From Pagrus major (lineage: Eukaryota; Chordata; Actinopteri; Spariformes; Sparidae), in contig NC_133230.1 in assembly GCF_040436345.1 (NCBI RefSeq), positions 9,992,197 through 10,056,196 of the forward strand: a stretch of 64,000 nucleotides of DNA. The letters run 5' to 3'. The notes under the pieces are model-generated. The model ran no database searches and was not told where the DNA came from. It worked only from the letters and a program-made list of their open reading frames with translations. A program made the position numbers and the translations under genes. This document shows, piece by piece, positions 10,505-21,765 of the stretch; the stretch's first letter is position 1, and the number at the start of each line of letters is the position of its first letter.

Positions 10505-12241
10505 ATGACAAACACACTCAGCGACTCTCCTGGTGACGCTTTATTTAGCTTTGCAGAACTAAAAGACAGTAAAAGATGGCTTCTTGCACTATAAGTACAG
10601 TTGTATAAAAAGGACTGATTGAAGAGGTGGGACTGTTCTATGTTCTATGACTCTGATTTGTTGTTTTATTTATTATCGTTTTTGTCCTCTAATGATGTAC
10701 AGCTGAGGTGATGCCAGATGATGCAGGTCTAATTATCATTAAGGAAGAGAGAGTTAGCAAAGCGCTACACCTCACCATGTGAAGAGACAGTAATGTAAGA
10801 TAGTTTGGTTTTGGGGCTTCTAAGACCTGTTTGTTGGTGTGCTGTCAGTTGTCTGTGTGGAGTAAATGGAAGTACTGAACCGTTTCTTTGTTCTTTCTGT
10901 TACAAATAGTTTGTTTTTAAGGAGTTGTTAATGAACAATTTAAGCTAAAAAGAGATGTTTCATTTGACCCGTATGAAATGATCAGACAGGCTACATCGGG
11001 CCTCTTCAACAACTTTTTCAGAAGGGCTGGATTTGAAAAAAAAATGAAGTGTCAAGGGGCCGGACTTTTTCGTTCCCTGTGTCTGAATTTGTGTTAAAAC
11101 ATGCACTTTTTTTTAAAAACTTTTTTCTCCACTTTGTTGTTATCTATGGTAAGACTAGTTGAACCAGACGGCAGTGGTGGTGTTTGGACTGCTCAGCGGG
11201 CCGTGGGATTCTCGTGAAGTTGCCAGTTGAACCAGTTTGGCCAGACAATGTAGTTTAGACTGAGCAGTTCCAGTGTAGATATAAGGCCGGGTCTTACTGC
11301 AGAGTTTCTGCTGTTTGTTGTTTGTTTGTTTGTTTGTTTGTTTGGCTGAGTGAAGGATTTAAAGGCAGCTTACAGATGTTTAGGTCAGGGTTAGAGAATA
11401 TTGTCTCCTGTTAGAGGGCTCAGTAGATTTGTAGTGGACCAGTCTGATACCCACTGCAGTTCAGTGACGGGTCGAAACGTCATTTAACATGAATACTGTG
11501 CAACCAACTGTTGGTACATTTTACTGTGTACTGATTGTTGATGAATTTTCATTAATCTTATAAACCCAGGTGAAGAAGCAGATTCAGGAGACATGAAGCC
11601 TTACGTTGAAGTGTTTGATGAAGCTCACTAGTTCGTCTTTACAGGTCGACTTTAGTTACAAACTATTGTAACTCTAACTTTACAACTTGTACATTGATGA
11701 GTTTATAGAAAACGTGTATAGTAATTGTGTAGTAAGACACTTAGTGGTGGTGACGTTTAAGTCAGGACTGTGATGTCGTCTGTTTATAGTCTAACATTAG
11801 CTTTTTACTAATAGAGATTTAATTTAATCACAAAAGTTGTGTTCATCTGTGAAGATTATTTTGACGAACAAAACATGTAAGAATCATAAACTTGTGTTTG
11901 ACACAGATAATATTTTTGCTGATATTCCAAAATTCAATTCAAAAATCTCATAGACTTCTTGTGGAGGGAACCAGGTCGATGCTAACTTCAGGGTTAGCCT
12001 CCAAAAACATGTTATTGCAGCACCACTCTATAGATGGAGAATATGGAGTTTGGTCTATCATGGAGCCAGTGCGTCTCTCGTATGAGCGGTGAGCAGAGTG
12101 GGAGATGTATATCCACAAATTTACAACTATGAACTTATGAGACTAAACATGTAAATTCCTTTACATTGATGAACATGAATGAATGTTAAACCCAAATGTG
12201 TTGTTCTTTCTTTTTGTGCTGATGTTTGTCTTTTCAATAAA
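10505..12241 (+). other. 3' UTR of class I A with polyadenylation signal
   Basis: There is no coding potential in the stretch after the stop codon. A (TTTG)n tract sits at about 11318-11344. AATAAA at 12236-12241 is conserved at the equivalent place in class I B (21404-21409) and is the likely polyadenylation signal, though earlier signals cannot be excluded. Confidence 0.6.
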
Positions 12242-12285
12242 ATCCTCACATTTTAAAAAGTTTGGTCCACATGCTCATTTGTGAC

Positions 12286-12540
12286 GACACTTCAAGAGGT
12301 ACCCTGAGAGAAAATGATTAAATGTTACTATATAATACTGTTTATATGGGTTTATTACATTTATTTCAGCTGGTAAAGTGTCCTGATGTGGGGCTTTAAA
12401 TGTATTGCTGCTGTTAATATTTGTATGGTTAATGTGGCGAATAACTCCAGAATGTCCTATGTTTTGAAAGGCCTTTGAACGCCTCAGGTCTCTGTTACTC
12501 GGGTTCTCATTTGTTTGGGCAGCTGTCAATCATTTTCTCT
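12286..12540. other. Intergenic, start matches sequence downstream of class I C
   Basis: About 12294-12340 matches 21848-21894 (GGTACCCTGAGAGAAAATGA and onward). This is another patch shared within the cluster, indicating a rearrangement breakpoint at about 12290. No gene seen. Confidence 0.5.
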
Positions 12541-13031
12541 GTTATTGGGGATTAACCTGTCGGATTGTTAGAGGGGCGGGACTAGAGGGAAAGCGAGGGA
12601 AACGAGGAGAGAAAGAGCTGCGGAGAGAAGCGGAAAGACGTTAAGTCAGAGCAAACTGTCAGATAACTTCATGGAAAAGTGTTATTTACCGTCATCAAGC
12701 GGAAGTTTATGCGAGTGTTTGCTTGTTTTGTTAAGAGTGTAACCGAGCGTGTTGTAGAAGTGACGGCTCGTTACTGGCGCAAGCTGAAGACCGCGATGGG
12801 ACTGTTGCTAGCTGTTAGCATCGCTAGCTGTTAGCATCGCTAGCTGCTAATCAGGAGACGCCGCGGACGAGGTTGGACGTTGGACGTTGCCGCGGCTGCT
12901 GCAGGACGGAGGAGTCGGTGACGGACCGAGCCTCGGGACAGGACCGAGCCTCTGGACGGGTCTGTGGTCACGTCGCTGCCTCTGGGAAGAGGTTTTGGAG
13001 GAAATTGCTGGATCGCTTCTCCGTGGTTCGG
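12541..13031 (+). promoter_or_regulatory. CpG-rich island with orphan first exon
   Basis: GC- and CpG-rich against AT-rich surroundings. It has an inverted CCAAT (ATTGG, about 12544), a GC box GGGGCGGG (12573-12580) and an ETS-type GCGGAAGT (12699-12706). Two tandem copies of GCTAGCTGTTAGCATC lie at about 12810-12850. It ends at a consensus splice donor, G|GTGAGTAT, after 13031. The only ATG in the exon (12796) is closed after 12 codons, so the exon would be non-coding. I found no downstream exon that I can join to it. It may be the promoter of an unrecognised transcript or a remnant of a lost gene. Confidence 0.5.
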
Positions 13032-13159
13032 GTGAGTATCCTGACCTGCGGTTTCAAGGTGGATTTCTATATGAGCTCCAGCTGCCGCCATCACTGGTAC
13101 CGACTGAAACACTACACAAACCCCGGGCTGTTACTATGTAGAAGGTTCCTCATGTGACT

Positions 13160-14300
13160 GTATTTCTTGGTTATGAGGTGATTCAAAACAATTAACATAA
13201 CATAACTTAACATTAAAACTGTTTATTATTGCTAAATCCCTAAATTTTAGTAGCTCTCATCAATTCACTCCCATGCAGTCTGATACATAAAGGGGGTATT
13301 CATGAAAATCATAAAACAGAGTTGAGTGAGAGGGCTACAATAGAAAATGTCTTTATACAGTATAGACATTTACTTCTTTATATGATTAAATGTGTTGCAA
13401 CAAAAGGGACAAAAACACATTTTAAAAAGATAATCATCTCAGGTGTGTTTACTCCTCTGAGACCGCTCCTCTTTATGAAACGGTTCTCTAAACACAATTC
13501 TTTAAAAAGAAAGTAAATAATATTACATCAATTCAAACAAAGGCAGTGAGTCGCTGTAGGTGTATGATGCTATAAGACCAGAGCTGTGTTAAAATATGTT
13601 CAGATGAGTTTAAGTGAAGTCCGTCTGTGTTAGAATATAAGTTGATATATCCAATGTAAAGTTTGTCTGGACTTGAAAGTGAAAAAGCCTGTTTTTACAG
13701 TTTGACACTGGTCCAGTGTTAAAGTCCTCCTCAGCCACTGAAACAGATTTACATTGTGTTTTGATACTGTACCTGTCAAAGACAAAGCCGGGCCAGTCCA
13801 AACCGGCACTGATGCTTCTCTGTTTCGCTGTTAGGCTGTTTGATATTATGAAACTCTGTCAACATAAAGTGAAAAATGGGACTGTTCACTGTGGAGTGAG
13901 GCAGATTTTGAATGCATACAGGTAACAAAATGTCAGGTAATATAAGAAAAAATAAGACAAACCATTATTACTTTTACATTTTAAAGAAAAGCTTTTCTAC
14001 CAGCCAGTTTCCATTCTGAACTCACTCAGTTAATTCAGTTGATCTCATGCTACAACTGAAGGGTGGCGTAATAAAGACAAAGTTCAGACACACGTACATT
14101 AATGTGTTAAGTTGTCCTTCATGAAGTTGAACTGACATCAAATAATGTTTAACACCTCTATCTATATCTACATCTATATACACCTCTATATCTGAAACTA
14201 CATTATTTGAGTACAAGAACTTCAATTTATTTTGAGTTTACAAAGACCAAAGACCACAGGAAAACCTTCTGCAGAAGTTTTACCCCTGTCTAAACCTCTC
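13160..14300. other. Intergenic, no gene seen
   Basis: AT-rich, with only short chance open frames and no splice context. No repeat family recognised apart from a short TCTATATCTA tract at about 14158-14190. Confidence 0.5.
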
Positions 14301-14455
14301 ATCCCCACTGGGGGGAGCTAAAGACACAGTGAGGGAAGGAAGGAGGCGTGTTATCCAAATAGAAAACACTTCCTCCCTTTAGTCGCACCGTGAAGACTCA
14401 ACTCCACTGACTGAACTCAGCTGTTAAGTGGATGAAACTTACTTCTCATCAGAAC

Positions 14456-16082
14456 ATGAAGATCTTCATTCTTTTGCTTCTCTCGAGCCACTTTGCATCT
14501 TCAGGTAAGATAACTTTCCTTGAATTACTTCCTGAAAGCAGTTTATGAAACACAGAACAGTTCAGCAGTAAACTAGTGACCTGAAGATGGAGGCTGCCAT
14601 CTTTATATTTCAGATCAACGAGTCTGCCCAGCTCAGGGTTCAGATAATATGAAAATGAATTAGGATGTGCCTCTATAGCTCCTAAATAACTTTGATTTGT
14701 GTTTAACTTTGGAACAAGCACAGATCCAAGTCTATTGTCAGGAACATACTGTAGTCCTAAAGCCTGTATTACTGTGCTGTGTTACTGGAGGCTGTATGTT
14801 GTAAGTGTGGGGTAAAACATAGGAGACAGATGACTTCAGACATCATACCAGCATTTTACTACAGTTTTAATATCTGAATATGTCACAGACATGAAAACAC
14901 TCTCTTTCTTTTACTTTCACTTTATCTCCGTCACTCCCTCTCCTTCCCCCTCCGGCTATCTCGCTCTTTCAGCAGGGTAAAAACAAATTACGTCATCATA
15001 TGTTTCTATAATTATCAAAGTCAAACTCCATGTTAACAGACAGAGCAGGCAGGAGCAACGCAGCTGCCACACAGTACACAGGCATCCAGTGTGTCCAGCC
15101 TGTTAGGTGGTTCAGGTAGATGTGGACTGACATTGTTGTTACACAGAGTTCTTTGTTTTTTATGGAGTGCAGGAAGAAGAAAAGCTTCTTTATGATGAGG
15201 CAGTTCAAGATAATTAATTTTATTGCCCTGTCACAGGATCAGAACAACTGTCATGAACAGTAGAGGACTGAAAAACAACAGTCATTGGGAAACTTTAGTG
15301 GAAGTCATGGCACAGTAGCAAACATACAGTATGAAAGGACAAACCACAGTTAATTTTATAACTTTCAGACTCAGTGTGTCTCTTCTAACAGTAAACTCAC
15401 TTCACCAACAAATGTTGGTGGTGGACACTGGTTTGTGACCTCTGTGCGTCTCTCAAGGATGGTAGGGCTGATATGAGCTTAAAATAATGCCACGATATTT
15501 GAAGACTGTTTTACTACACTACTACTACTAATATATATATCTTGATATTTAAAAAAATGTCCTCAAAAGCACATTAATGCGAGGACTGGACAACAAAATT
15601 AAGTATCACAGTATATTTAACTAAATACCTTGATATCAATATTGCAACAATATTAACACAATGAGATTTCTGATCAATAATCATCAGTAATGTGGATATA
15701 ATGATGACGTGGGTTAGGGGTGGGCGATATGACGATATTAAATCGTGAACGATTACAACGTGAAGACGATCTGCCAAAGTGCAGAGATCATAGGGATCGT
15801 CTAGGGCACATTCTATAAATTGCAGTTCTATGCTGATGCACCGACGCACCAAACGTTTTACGTCGTCAACCTGACCGACCAATCATAGTGAATGACGGGC
15901 AGTGACACGCTTTCTTACCTGCCTCCTTGTTTTTGTGTGTAGCAGTAGCCGCATGGAGAGCGATGGCTGAAAGCCAAACGGAGGAGTTGGTCGCTTTTTA
16001 AAACAAAACAAAAACAGCATTTCACCATCTCTCATCTCTGCCAGTTAGCCCCTCCACCTGCTGCCTCTCTCGGGTGCGCGCG

Positions 16083-16127
<45 letters not shown>

Positions 16128-19100
16128 GCGCATGGATAGGTCGCGCTTGGCCGCTAATAAACGGTAAATGCGCTAATTGTACAGTGTTCAAATTACCACC
16201 ACCCCCCCACCCCCCCATCGGATAGTCCGACCACTGACGGACCCTTTTCAATAAGCTATTTAGGGTTTTGATGTACTTAAATCCTGTTAAAATGACTGTG
16301 TTGAATAAAACAAACAGTAATGTATTCATTGATATTTTACTTTCATGTTTATTGAAAGCTACCTTTTATGTTGCAAGAGTACACTTTATCAGAGTGTTGT
16401 TTACCTTTTAGTATGTTTACGTTGTTTGCACATGTTGGCAAAACTGCAACTATTTAAATTAAAATCTGTTCAAAAGGTTCTTTGGCCTAAATTGTCTGTT
16501 TTTCTTTTTTTGATTTAAGATCGTGATAAAATCGAAATCGTGATTTTATTTTTTAAAAATCGTGATATATTTTTGCCATATCGCCCACCCCTAACATGGG
16601 TGAAGACAAGTATTAGAACAAGTAGAACAGTCTGGTAAGTTCAGAAAATGACATCAAGTAATGTCGCCTTTAAAACCAGGAAAAGACAACACTTATATCA
16701 TGATATAACAATATCCACAAACAAGATGACATATAGTCTCTTATCATAGTAACGGTGTAATATCAATATGTTGCAGCCATAAAGGATGCTCACGTTCATA
16801 TTAGAAGGGGAACCCGATAGTTAAAAGTACTTTGAGTGCAACTTCTCTTTAAAGTCTGTCCAAACACCAAAATGCTTCTCAGTAGTTGGTGGGCCGTACT
16901 GAACCCTGTAATGATAGAATAGGTAATAGATAAGTTAGATAAGAAGATTCATGCTGTAGATGGCAGGCCATAACCTTAAGTGTTACCATGACATCATATT
17001 TATGATGAGTGTGATGATGATGTGTGTATTTATACTGAATGTATGAACCTCTTCTGTCCTGCAGTGAAACACTCCCTGAACTATATCTTCACTGCATCTT
17101 CTGGACTCCCAGACTTCCCCGAGTTTGTTGCAGAAGCAGTGGTTGATGAAAATCTGTTGGTTTACTGTGACAACAGCAAAAAGATAATCGAATTACAACA
17201 TGACTGGATGAAAAAAGTATTGGAAAATGATCCTCACCAGTTGGAGCAGTACAAAGGATCGTGTTTTAAGTGGGACCCACCTTATTTCAAAGCCACAATC
17301 AATATTTTGAAACAGCGCTTTAACCAAAGTGGAGGTACAGTATGTACGATGTTATATTTCACCTTTTACTTCATGAACTGTTCTTTATAATTATAAAAAT
17401 AATTTAGTAAGATTTGTATCAGAAATATTTTGAATTGATGTTATCAGCCTCCCTGGGCTGAAAGAAAGTTTTCATCATGCACAGTGAAAAAGACTGAATA
17501 CTTTACTGACTAATACTGCTTCAGGGGATGACTGGACCACAGAACATCTGACTGGTGTGCACATTGAAACACGAGGATCCAAGAACCTTTAAATCATTTA
17601 CTGAGTTGGGAATGCTCCATCAGATGGATGGATGAATGACAGGATGGATGATTTCTGTACAACAGCAAATATAGATCAATATATATGAATACATGCCAAA
17701 ACTAAGTAACACAAAAAGTGCATGAGAACAAAGGTAGCTTACATTATTAATGCATCCATGAAGGACGAGTCTTCTGTAATCCTTCACTGTGATTCTGTTA
17801 TTCAAAACAAAAAGTAAATACACAACAACAATACACAATGATTGTAAATCTAAATATACGCTGTGAGCCATATTTACAGGGTTAAGCTTCTCACAGGAGA
17901 GGAAGTAGGAATCAAACAACTCCAGATAATACACCACGGTCTGGTGGGAAGGCAGATACACATTATAAATACTGGCTGCATTTAAACATCACTTAAAAGA
18001 TATAAACAATACGTCATCTGGATGCATGTACACATAACTTAAAGGATACAACAACAACGTATCAGGAACATGTTGGCAGAATAAGTTCAAACAAACTAAC
18101 ATGTGGCAGCATGGTCTCACACAGAGAAACATACAGGACACACCCAGCATATATGTCCTCCCCTTACTAAACTCCTTCCCTGCACACAGGTAGGTGAATC
18201 TCTTCACCCAGTCAAAGCCTCACACAACTGATGCTCGACTTGACTTTTTTTAACTCACAGACTATAACTATTATACTACACAACTAGCGAAAACTGTGTT
18301 TGTGTTAGTCCTCTCTACAATAGTTTGGACTCAAACCAGGGACGCTGCATCACTGTTCATTGTTGGCATCTTAAACCTTAAAGTGATGAGGTGAGGTGTT
18401 TCTCTCTCTGTCTCTGTCTCAGGTGTCCACATTTTACAGAGGATGACTGGCTGTGAGTGGGATGATGAGACTGGAGAGGTTGTTGGTTTTAATCAGTATG
18501 GTTATGATGGAGAAGACTTCATATCAATCGACCTGAAGACAGAGACATGGATCGCTCCAAAACCACAGGCTGTCATCACCAAACTGAAATGGGATGCTGA
18601 CAAAGCTAGAATGAAGTACAATCAGAATTTCCTCACAGTGATTTTCCCTGAGTGGTTGAAGAAGTTTTTGGACTATGGGAGGAGCTCTCTGCTAAGAACA
18701 GGTAGAATCACATGACCTGATGTAGTTTAATGGACACGATCATGTTCATACAGTCTGCTCAGACTGAACTGCTGTTGTGTTATCACTGCAGTCAGTCTGA
18801 CATTACATTGTTTTCTCTGTTAGTTTTCTGTAGCTCTAAGATTCAATGTTGTCCTAACCAATCAGTACACACTGACATTTTGGCTGTTCTGAAATTTCTT
18901 TCCATCGATGCTCAGACTGTGATAGCCAGTGTACACGTAGCATGAGTTAAGTAAGTTTGCTCAGTCTCAGTGTTTCAAACGAGAAATGGTTTCATTGAAC
19001 TCTCTCCAGAGCTTCCCTCAGTGTCTCTCCTCCAGAAGACTCCCTCCTCTCCAGTCAGCTGCCACGCTACAGGTTTCTACCCTCACAGAGCCTCACTCTT

Positions 19101-19968
19101 CTGGAGGAAAGATGGAGAGGAGGTGGACCACGGAGAGATCCTCCCCAACCACGATGGAACCTTCCAGATGAGTGTTGACCTGAACCTTTCATCAGTCACA
19201 CCTGAAGACTGGACGAGGTACGACTGTGTGTTTCAGCTCTCTGGTGTGAAGGAGGACATCATCACCAAACTGGAGAAAGATCGGATCAGGACCAACTGGG
19301 GTAAGAGTGAGATCAGAGGGTGCTGAAGGGGAGTGCATGGGAATTGATCTTGGAAGAAAACAAAAACAGTAAAAATAAACTATTATTGTATTCAACAGTG
19401 AAGCCCAGTGACATGACCGTCCCCGTCACTGCTGCAGTGGTTGTTCTTGCTCTCATTCTCACCGGTGCTGCTGGATTCATCGTTTACAAAAAGAAGAAAG
19501 GTGAGAGAGAATAAGGAAAGATTTCACTACTTTGATTTCAGTCTTTGAGTTGACTTTTTTATTTAGGATGCAAAATTAAAACCAGCATCAGAGAAAGTAA
19601 ATACAGTCAGCACTAAACAGACTGAGTATAAACAGATACTCAGTTTGAGTGAGTAGAAGAGAGGAATAAAGTGACTAAAGATAATCTGGCATTTACAACT
19701 GTGACTGAAATGATTTGTCTTTTGTTTTGATTTCAGCCATTAGCCCTCCATCTTGTAAGTAAAACTTACTTTGGTTCTATTTCAGCTGATCTGACTTACA
19801 CTTCATGTTTTAGATTAAAAAAGTTTCACATTATTGTGCAGATGAACCTTTTCAACACTGTTTCCTGTATTTATTGTTTCTAAAAGTTCAATATGGGATG
19901 TTTGTTTCTGACCTGCAGCTCCTGACAACAGCGCAGAGTTCTCTGAGCAGCTGAATCCAGAGACCTGA
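14456..19968 (+). CDS. MHC class I heavy chain, U lineage (class I B), 7 exons, about 352 aa
   Basis: Tandem duplicate of class I A with the same role expected. Exons: leader 14456-14504; alpha-1 17065-17334; alpha-2 18423-18701; alpha-3 19010-19300; transmembrane 19399-19500; tail 19737-19754 and 19919-19968 (stop TGA). All phase 1, total 353 codons. The leader [16 protein letters not shown] differs from that of A. Alpha-1 has Tyr7, an NQSGG glycosylation site and the same Cys35/Cys67 as the other two genes. Alpha-2 keeps Cys101 (GCEWDD), Thr143 and Trp147, but Cys164 is Phe, Tyr159 is Phe and Tyr171 is Phe. Alpha-3 lacks four residues next to GEE relative to A (12-base in-frame deletion), in a loop before the VDHGEILPN strand. 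Helix and tail are nearly the same as in A. Open and apparently functional, probably non-classical. Confidence 0.9.
15715..16593. mobile_element. hAT-like non-autonomous element (MITE) in intron 1 of class I B
   Basis: Terminal inverted repeats: the left end TAGGGGTGGGCGATATG is mirrored at the right end (CATATCGCCCACCCCTA). It is flanked by 8-bp direct repeats, ACGTGGGT (15707-15714) and ACATGGGT (16594-16601), one mismatch, as for hAT transposons. The interior is 0.85 kb without a transposase frame and includes an AC microsatellite. Absent from class I A, so it is younger than the duplication or was lost there with a local deletion. Confidence 0.8.
16086..16125. repeat. (CA)n microsatellite
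   Basis: About 20 CA units inside the hAT-like element, preceded by an alternating GCGCGCGCACGC tract. The stretch has Z-DNA-prone alternation. Confidence 0.9.
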
Positions 19969-20022
19969 ATGACAAACACACTCAGTGACTCTCCTGGTGT
20001 CACTTTATTTAGCTTTGCAGAA

Positions 20023-21264
20023 GCTTTGTTTGCTCTCAGCAATGGCGGTACCAGCCGGACAGCTGATGTAGTAGAGCGAAGTGCTGGCGCTGGGGCGTGT
20101 GATCTGACCAGCGTTTGGAGGTAGATGGGTGCAGTTTCGTTGACGGACTTGAAGGCCAGTACCATTGTCTTGAATCGGATGCGGGCTGCAACAGGAAGCC
20201 AGTGGAGGTCACGGAGGAGGGGGGTCACATGGGAGAATTTGGGTAGATTGAAAACAAGGCATGCTGCAGCGTTCTGGATATGTTGCAGCGGTTTAGTCGC
20301 AGAGGCTGGGAGTCCAGCCAAGAGTGAGTTGCAGTAGTCCAGGCGGGAGATGACCAGCGCTTGGACCAGGAGTTGCGTTGCGTCCTTTGTGAGGAAAGAC
20401 CGGATCCTGCAGATGTTGTAGAGGGCAAATCTGCATGATCGGGCCACAGCAGTGATGTTGGGGTGCAGGATAGTCTGTTGTCGAGGATTACACCCCGGTT
20501 CCTCTCAGTCGATGAAGGCGATACTGTGATGTCCTCGACAGTGACTGACAGATCCTTGCGAGGGCAGTCTTTCCCGGGGATGAAGAGGAGTTCAGTTTTA
20601 TGAAGGTTGAGCTTGAGGTGGTGCGCAGTTGTCCAAACGGAGATGTCTGCCAGACATTCCGAGATGCACTTTGCAACGTGGGTGTCGGAGGATAGGGGAA
20701 AAGAGAGGAACAGTTGGGTGTCGTCTGCATAACAGTGGTAAGAGAATCCATGTGATGTGATTGCAGAGCCTAGTGATCTAGTGTACCGTGAAAACAGAAG
20801 TGGTCCTAGTACTGAGCCTTGAGGGACATGCCAAGTTCTGCCACAGTGGAGAGGAGCATTTGGTGGTTGACTGTGTCAAATGCAGAAGATAAGTCAAAGA
20901 GAATGAGGACAGATGAGTGGGACGAGGCTCTGGCGGCATGGAGGGACTCGGTCACTGTGAGGAGGGCTGTCTCAGTGGAGTGAGCAGTTCTGAAGCCTGA
21001 CTGATTGGGGTCAAGGAGGTCGTTTTGTGAAATATAGGAGGACAGTTGGTTGTAGACTGTGCATTCCAGGGTTTTAGAGAGGACTGAAAGAAGAGATACA
21101 GGTCTGTAGTTTGGGATGTCAGCTGAGTCTAGGGTGGGTTTCTTTAAGAGTGGCTTAACTGTAGCTGTCTTGAAAGGAGCTGGAATAAATCCTGAAGTGA
21201 GGGAGGAGTTGATCAGGGTGGTGAGGAATGGCAAGATGTCGTGTGAGATGTTTTGGAGAAGAGA
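20023..21264 (-). mobile_element. L2-like non-LTR retrotransposon fragment in the 3' UTR of class I B
   Basis: Antisense to the host gene. 21234-20806 encodes reverse transcriptase palm sequence ([44 protein letters not shown]). The catalytic YADD is encoded at about 20723-20734. 20447-20040 encodes the C-terminal region ([31 protein letters not shown]). About 35 codons are missing between AELGM and [12 protein letters not shown], shifting the frame. Both ends are truncated: no 5' ORF and no 3' tail repeat. It lies between points equivalent to about 10560 and 12092 of copy 1, whose 1.53 kb is absent here. Confidence 0.85.
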
Positions 21265-21403
21265 GGAGGGAGATGTATGTCCACAAATTTACAACTATGA
21301 ACTTATGAGACTAAACATGTAAATTCCTTTACATTGATGAACATGAATGAATGTTAAACTCATATGTATTGTTCTTTCTTTTTGTGCTGATGTTTGTCTC
21401 TTC

Positions 21404-21409
21404 AATAAA
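21404..21409 (+). other. Polyadenylation signal of class I B
   Basis: AATAAA followed by ATCCTCACATTT, conserved with 12236-12241 downstream of class I A. If it is used, the antisense LINE fragment lies within the 3' UTR. Confidence 0.55.
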
Positions 21410-21455
21410 ATCCTCACATTTTAAAAAGTTTGGTCCACATGCTCATTTGTGACGA

Positions 21456-21742
21456 CACTTCAATATATTACCTGAACATTCAGTATTCTCAGAGGATTTG
21501 AATGAGGAGATTGATATCAATGTTAACTCTGAGCAGAGTTAGCTCCCAGACAAGGCTAGCGTAGCTTAGCATGGACACTGAAGTTAGAGATTAAACAGAG
21601 AGCCAGTATCTCTGTTAAAGGAGCCTTCTGACAACTAAAAAGCTGACTGACTGATGTCCTGTAACGCTTCACCTCTGAGGAGGTCATAAGATACGTTTAG
21701 AAAGAAAGAGAAACAAACTGAGACTGAGAGACTCAGAGTGAG
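21456..21742. other. Spacer between convergent class I B and class I C ends
   Basis: About 290 bp with no gene. It separates the plus-strand polyadenylation signal of B from the minus-strand signal of C. Confidence 0.5.
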
Positions 21743-21759
21743 ATACATGTTGAAACATG

Positions 21760-21765
21760 TTTATT
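21760..21765 (-). other. Probable polyadenylation signal of class I C
   Basis: TTTATT on the plus strand reads AATAAA on the minus strand, about 670 bp after the tentative stop codon of class I C. The surrounding stretch recurs in intron 1 of class I A. Confidence 0.45.

Larger units (their letters stand above)
3040..12285 (+). repeat. Segmental duplication copy 1 (body of class I A)
   Basis: From about 3040 onward, intron 1, exons alpha-1 to the tail, all later introns and the end of the 3' UTR match copy 2 at 15190-21455 with only scattered changes, apart from transposon insertions and one replaced segment. Before this point the two genes do not match, which puts the proximal breakpoint inside intron 1. 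The distal match ends just after the polyadenylation signal. Confidence 0.8.
15190..21455 (+). repeat. Segmental duplication copy 2 (body of class I B)
   Basis: Collinear with 3040-12285. It differs by the lack of the BEL/Pao element, the presence of a hAT-like MITE in intron 1, about 150 bp of extra intron sequence next to that MITE, and an L2-like LINE segment in the 3' UTR in place of about 1.53 kb present in copy 1. Confidence 0.8.

Noticed and set aside
12796-13141. Possible coding first exon in the CpG island (Arg/Gly/Ser-rich frames)
   Set aside because: The only in-exon ATG is closed after 12 codons. The longer frames start at non-ATG codons and look like GC-rich noise, so I call it non-coding.
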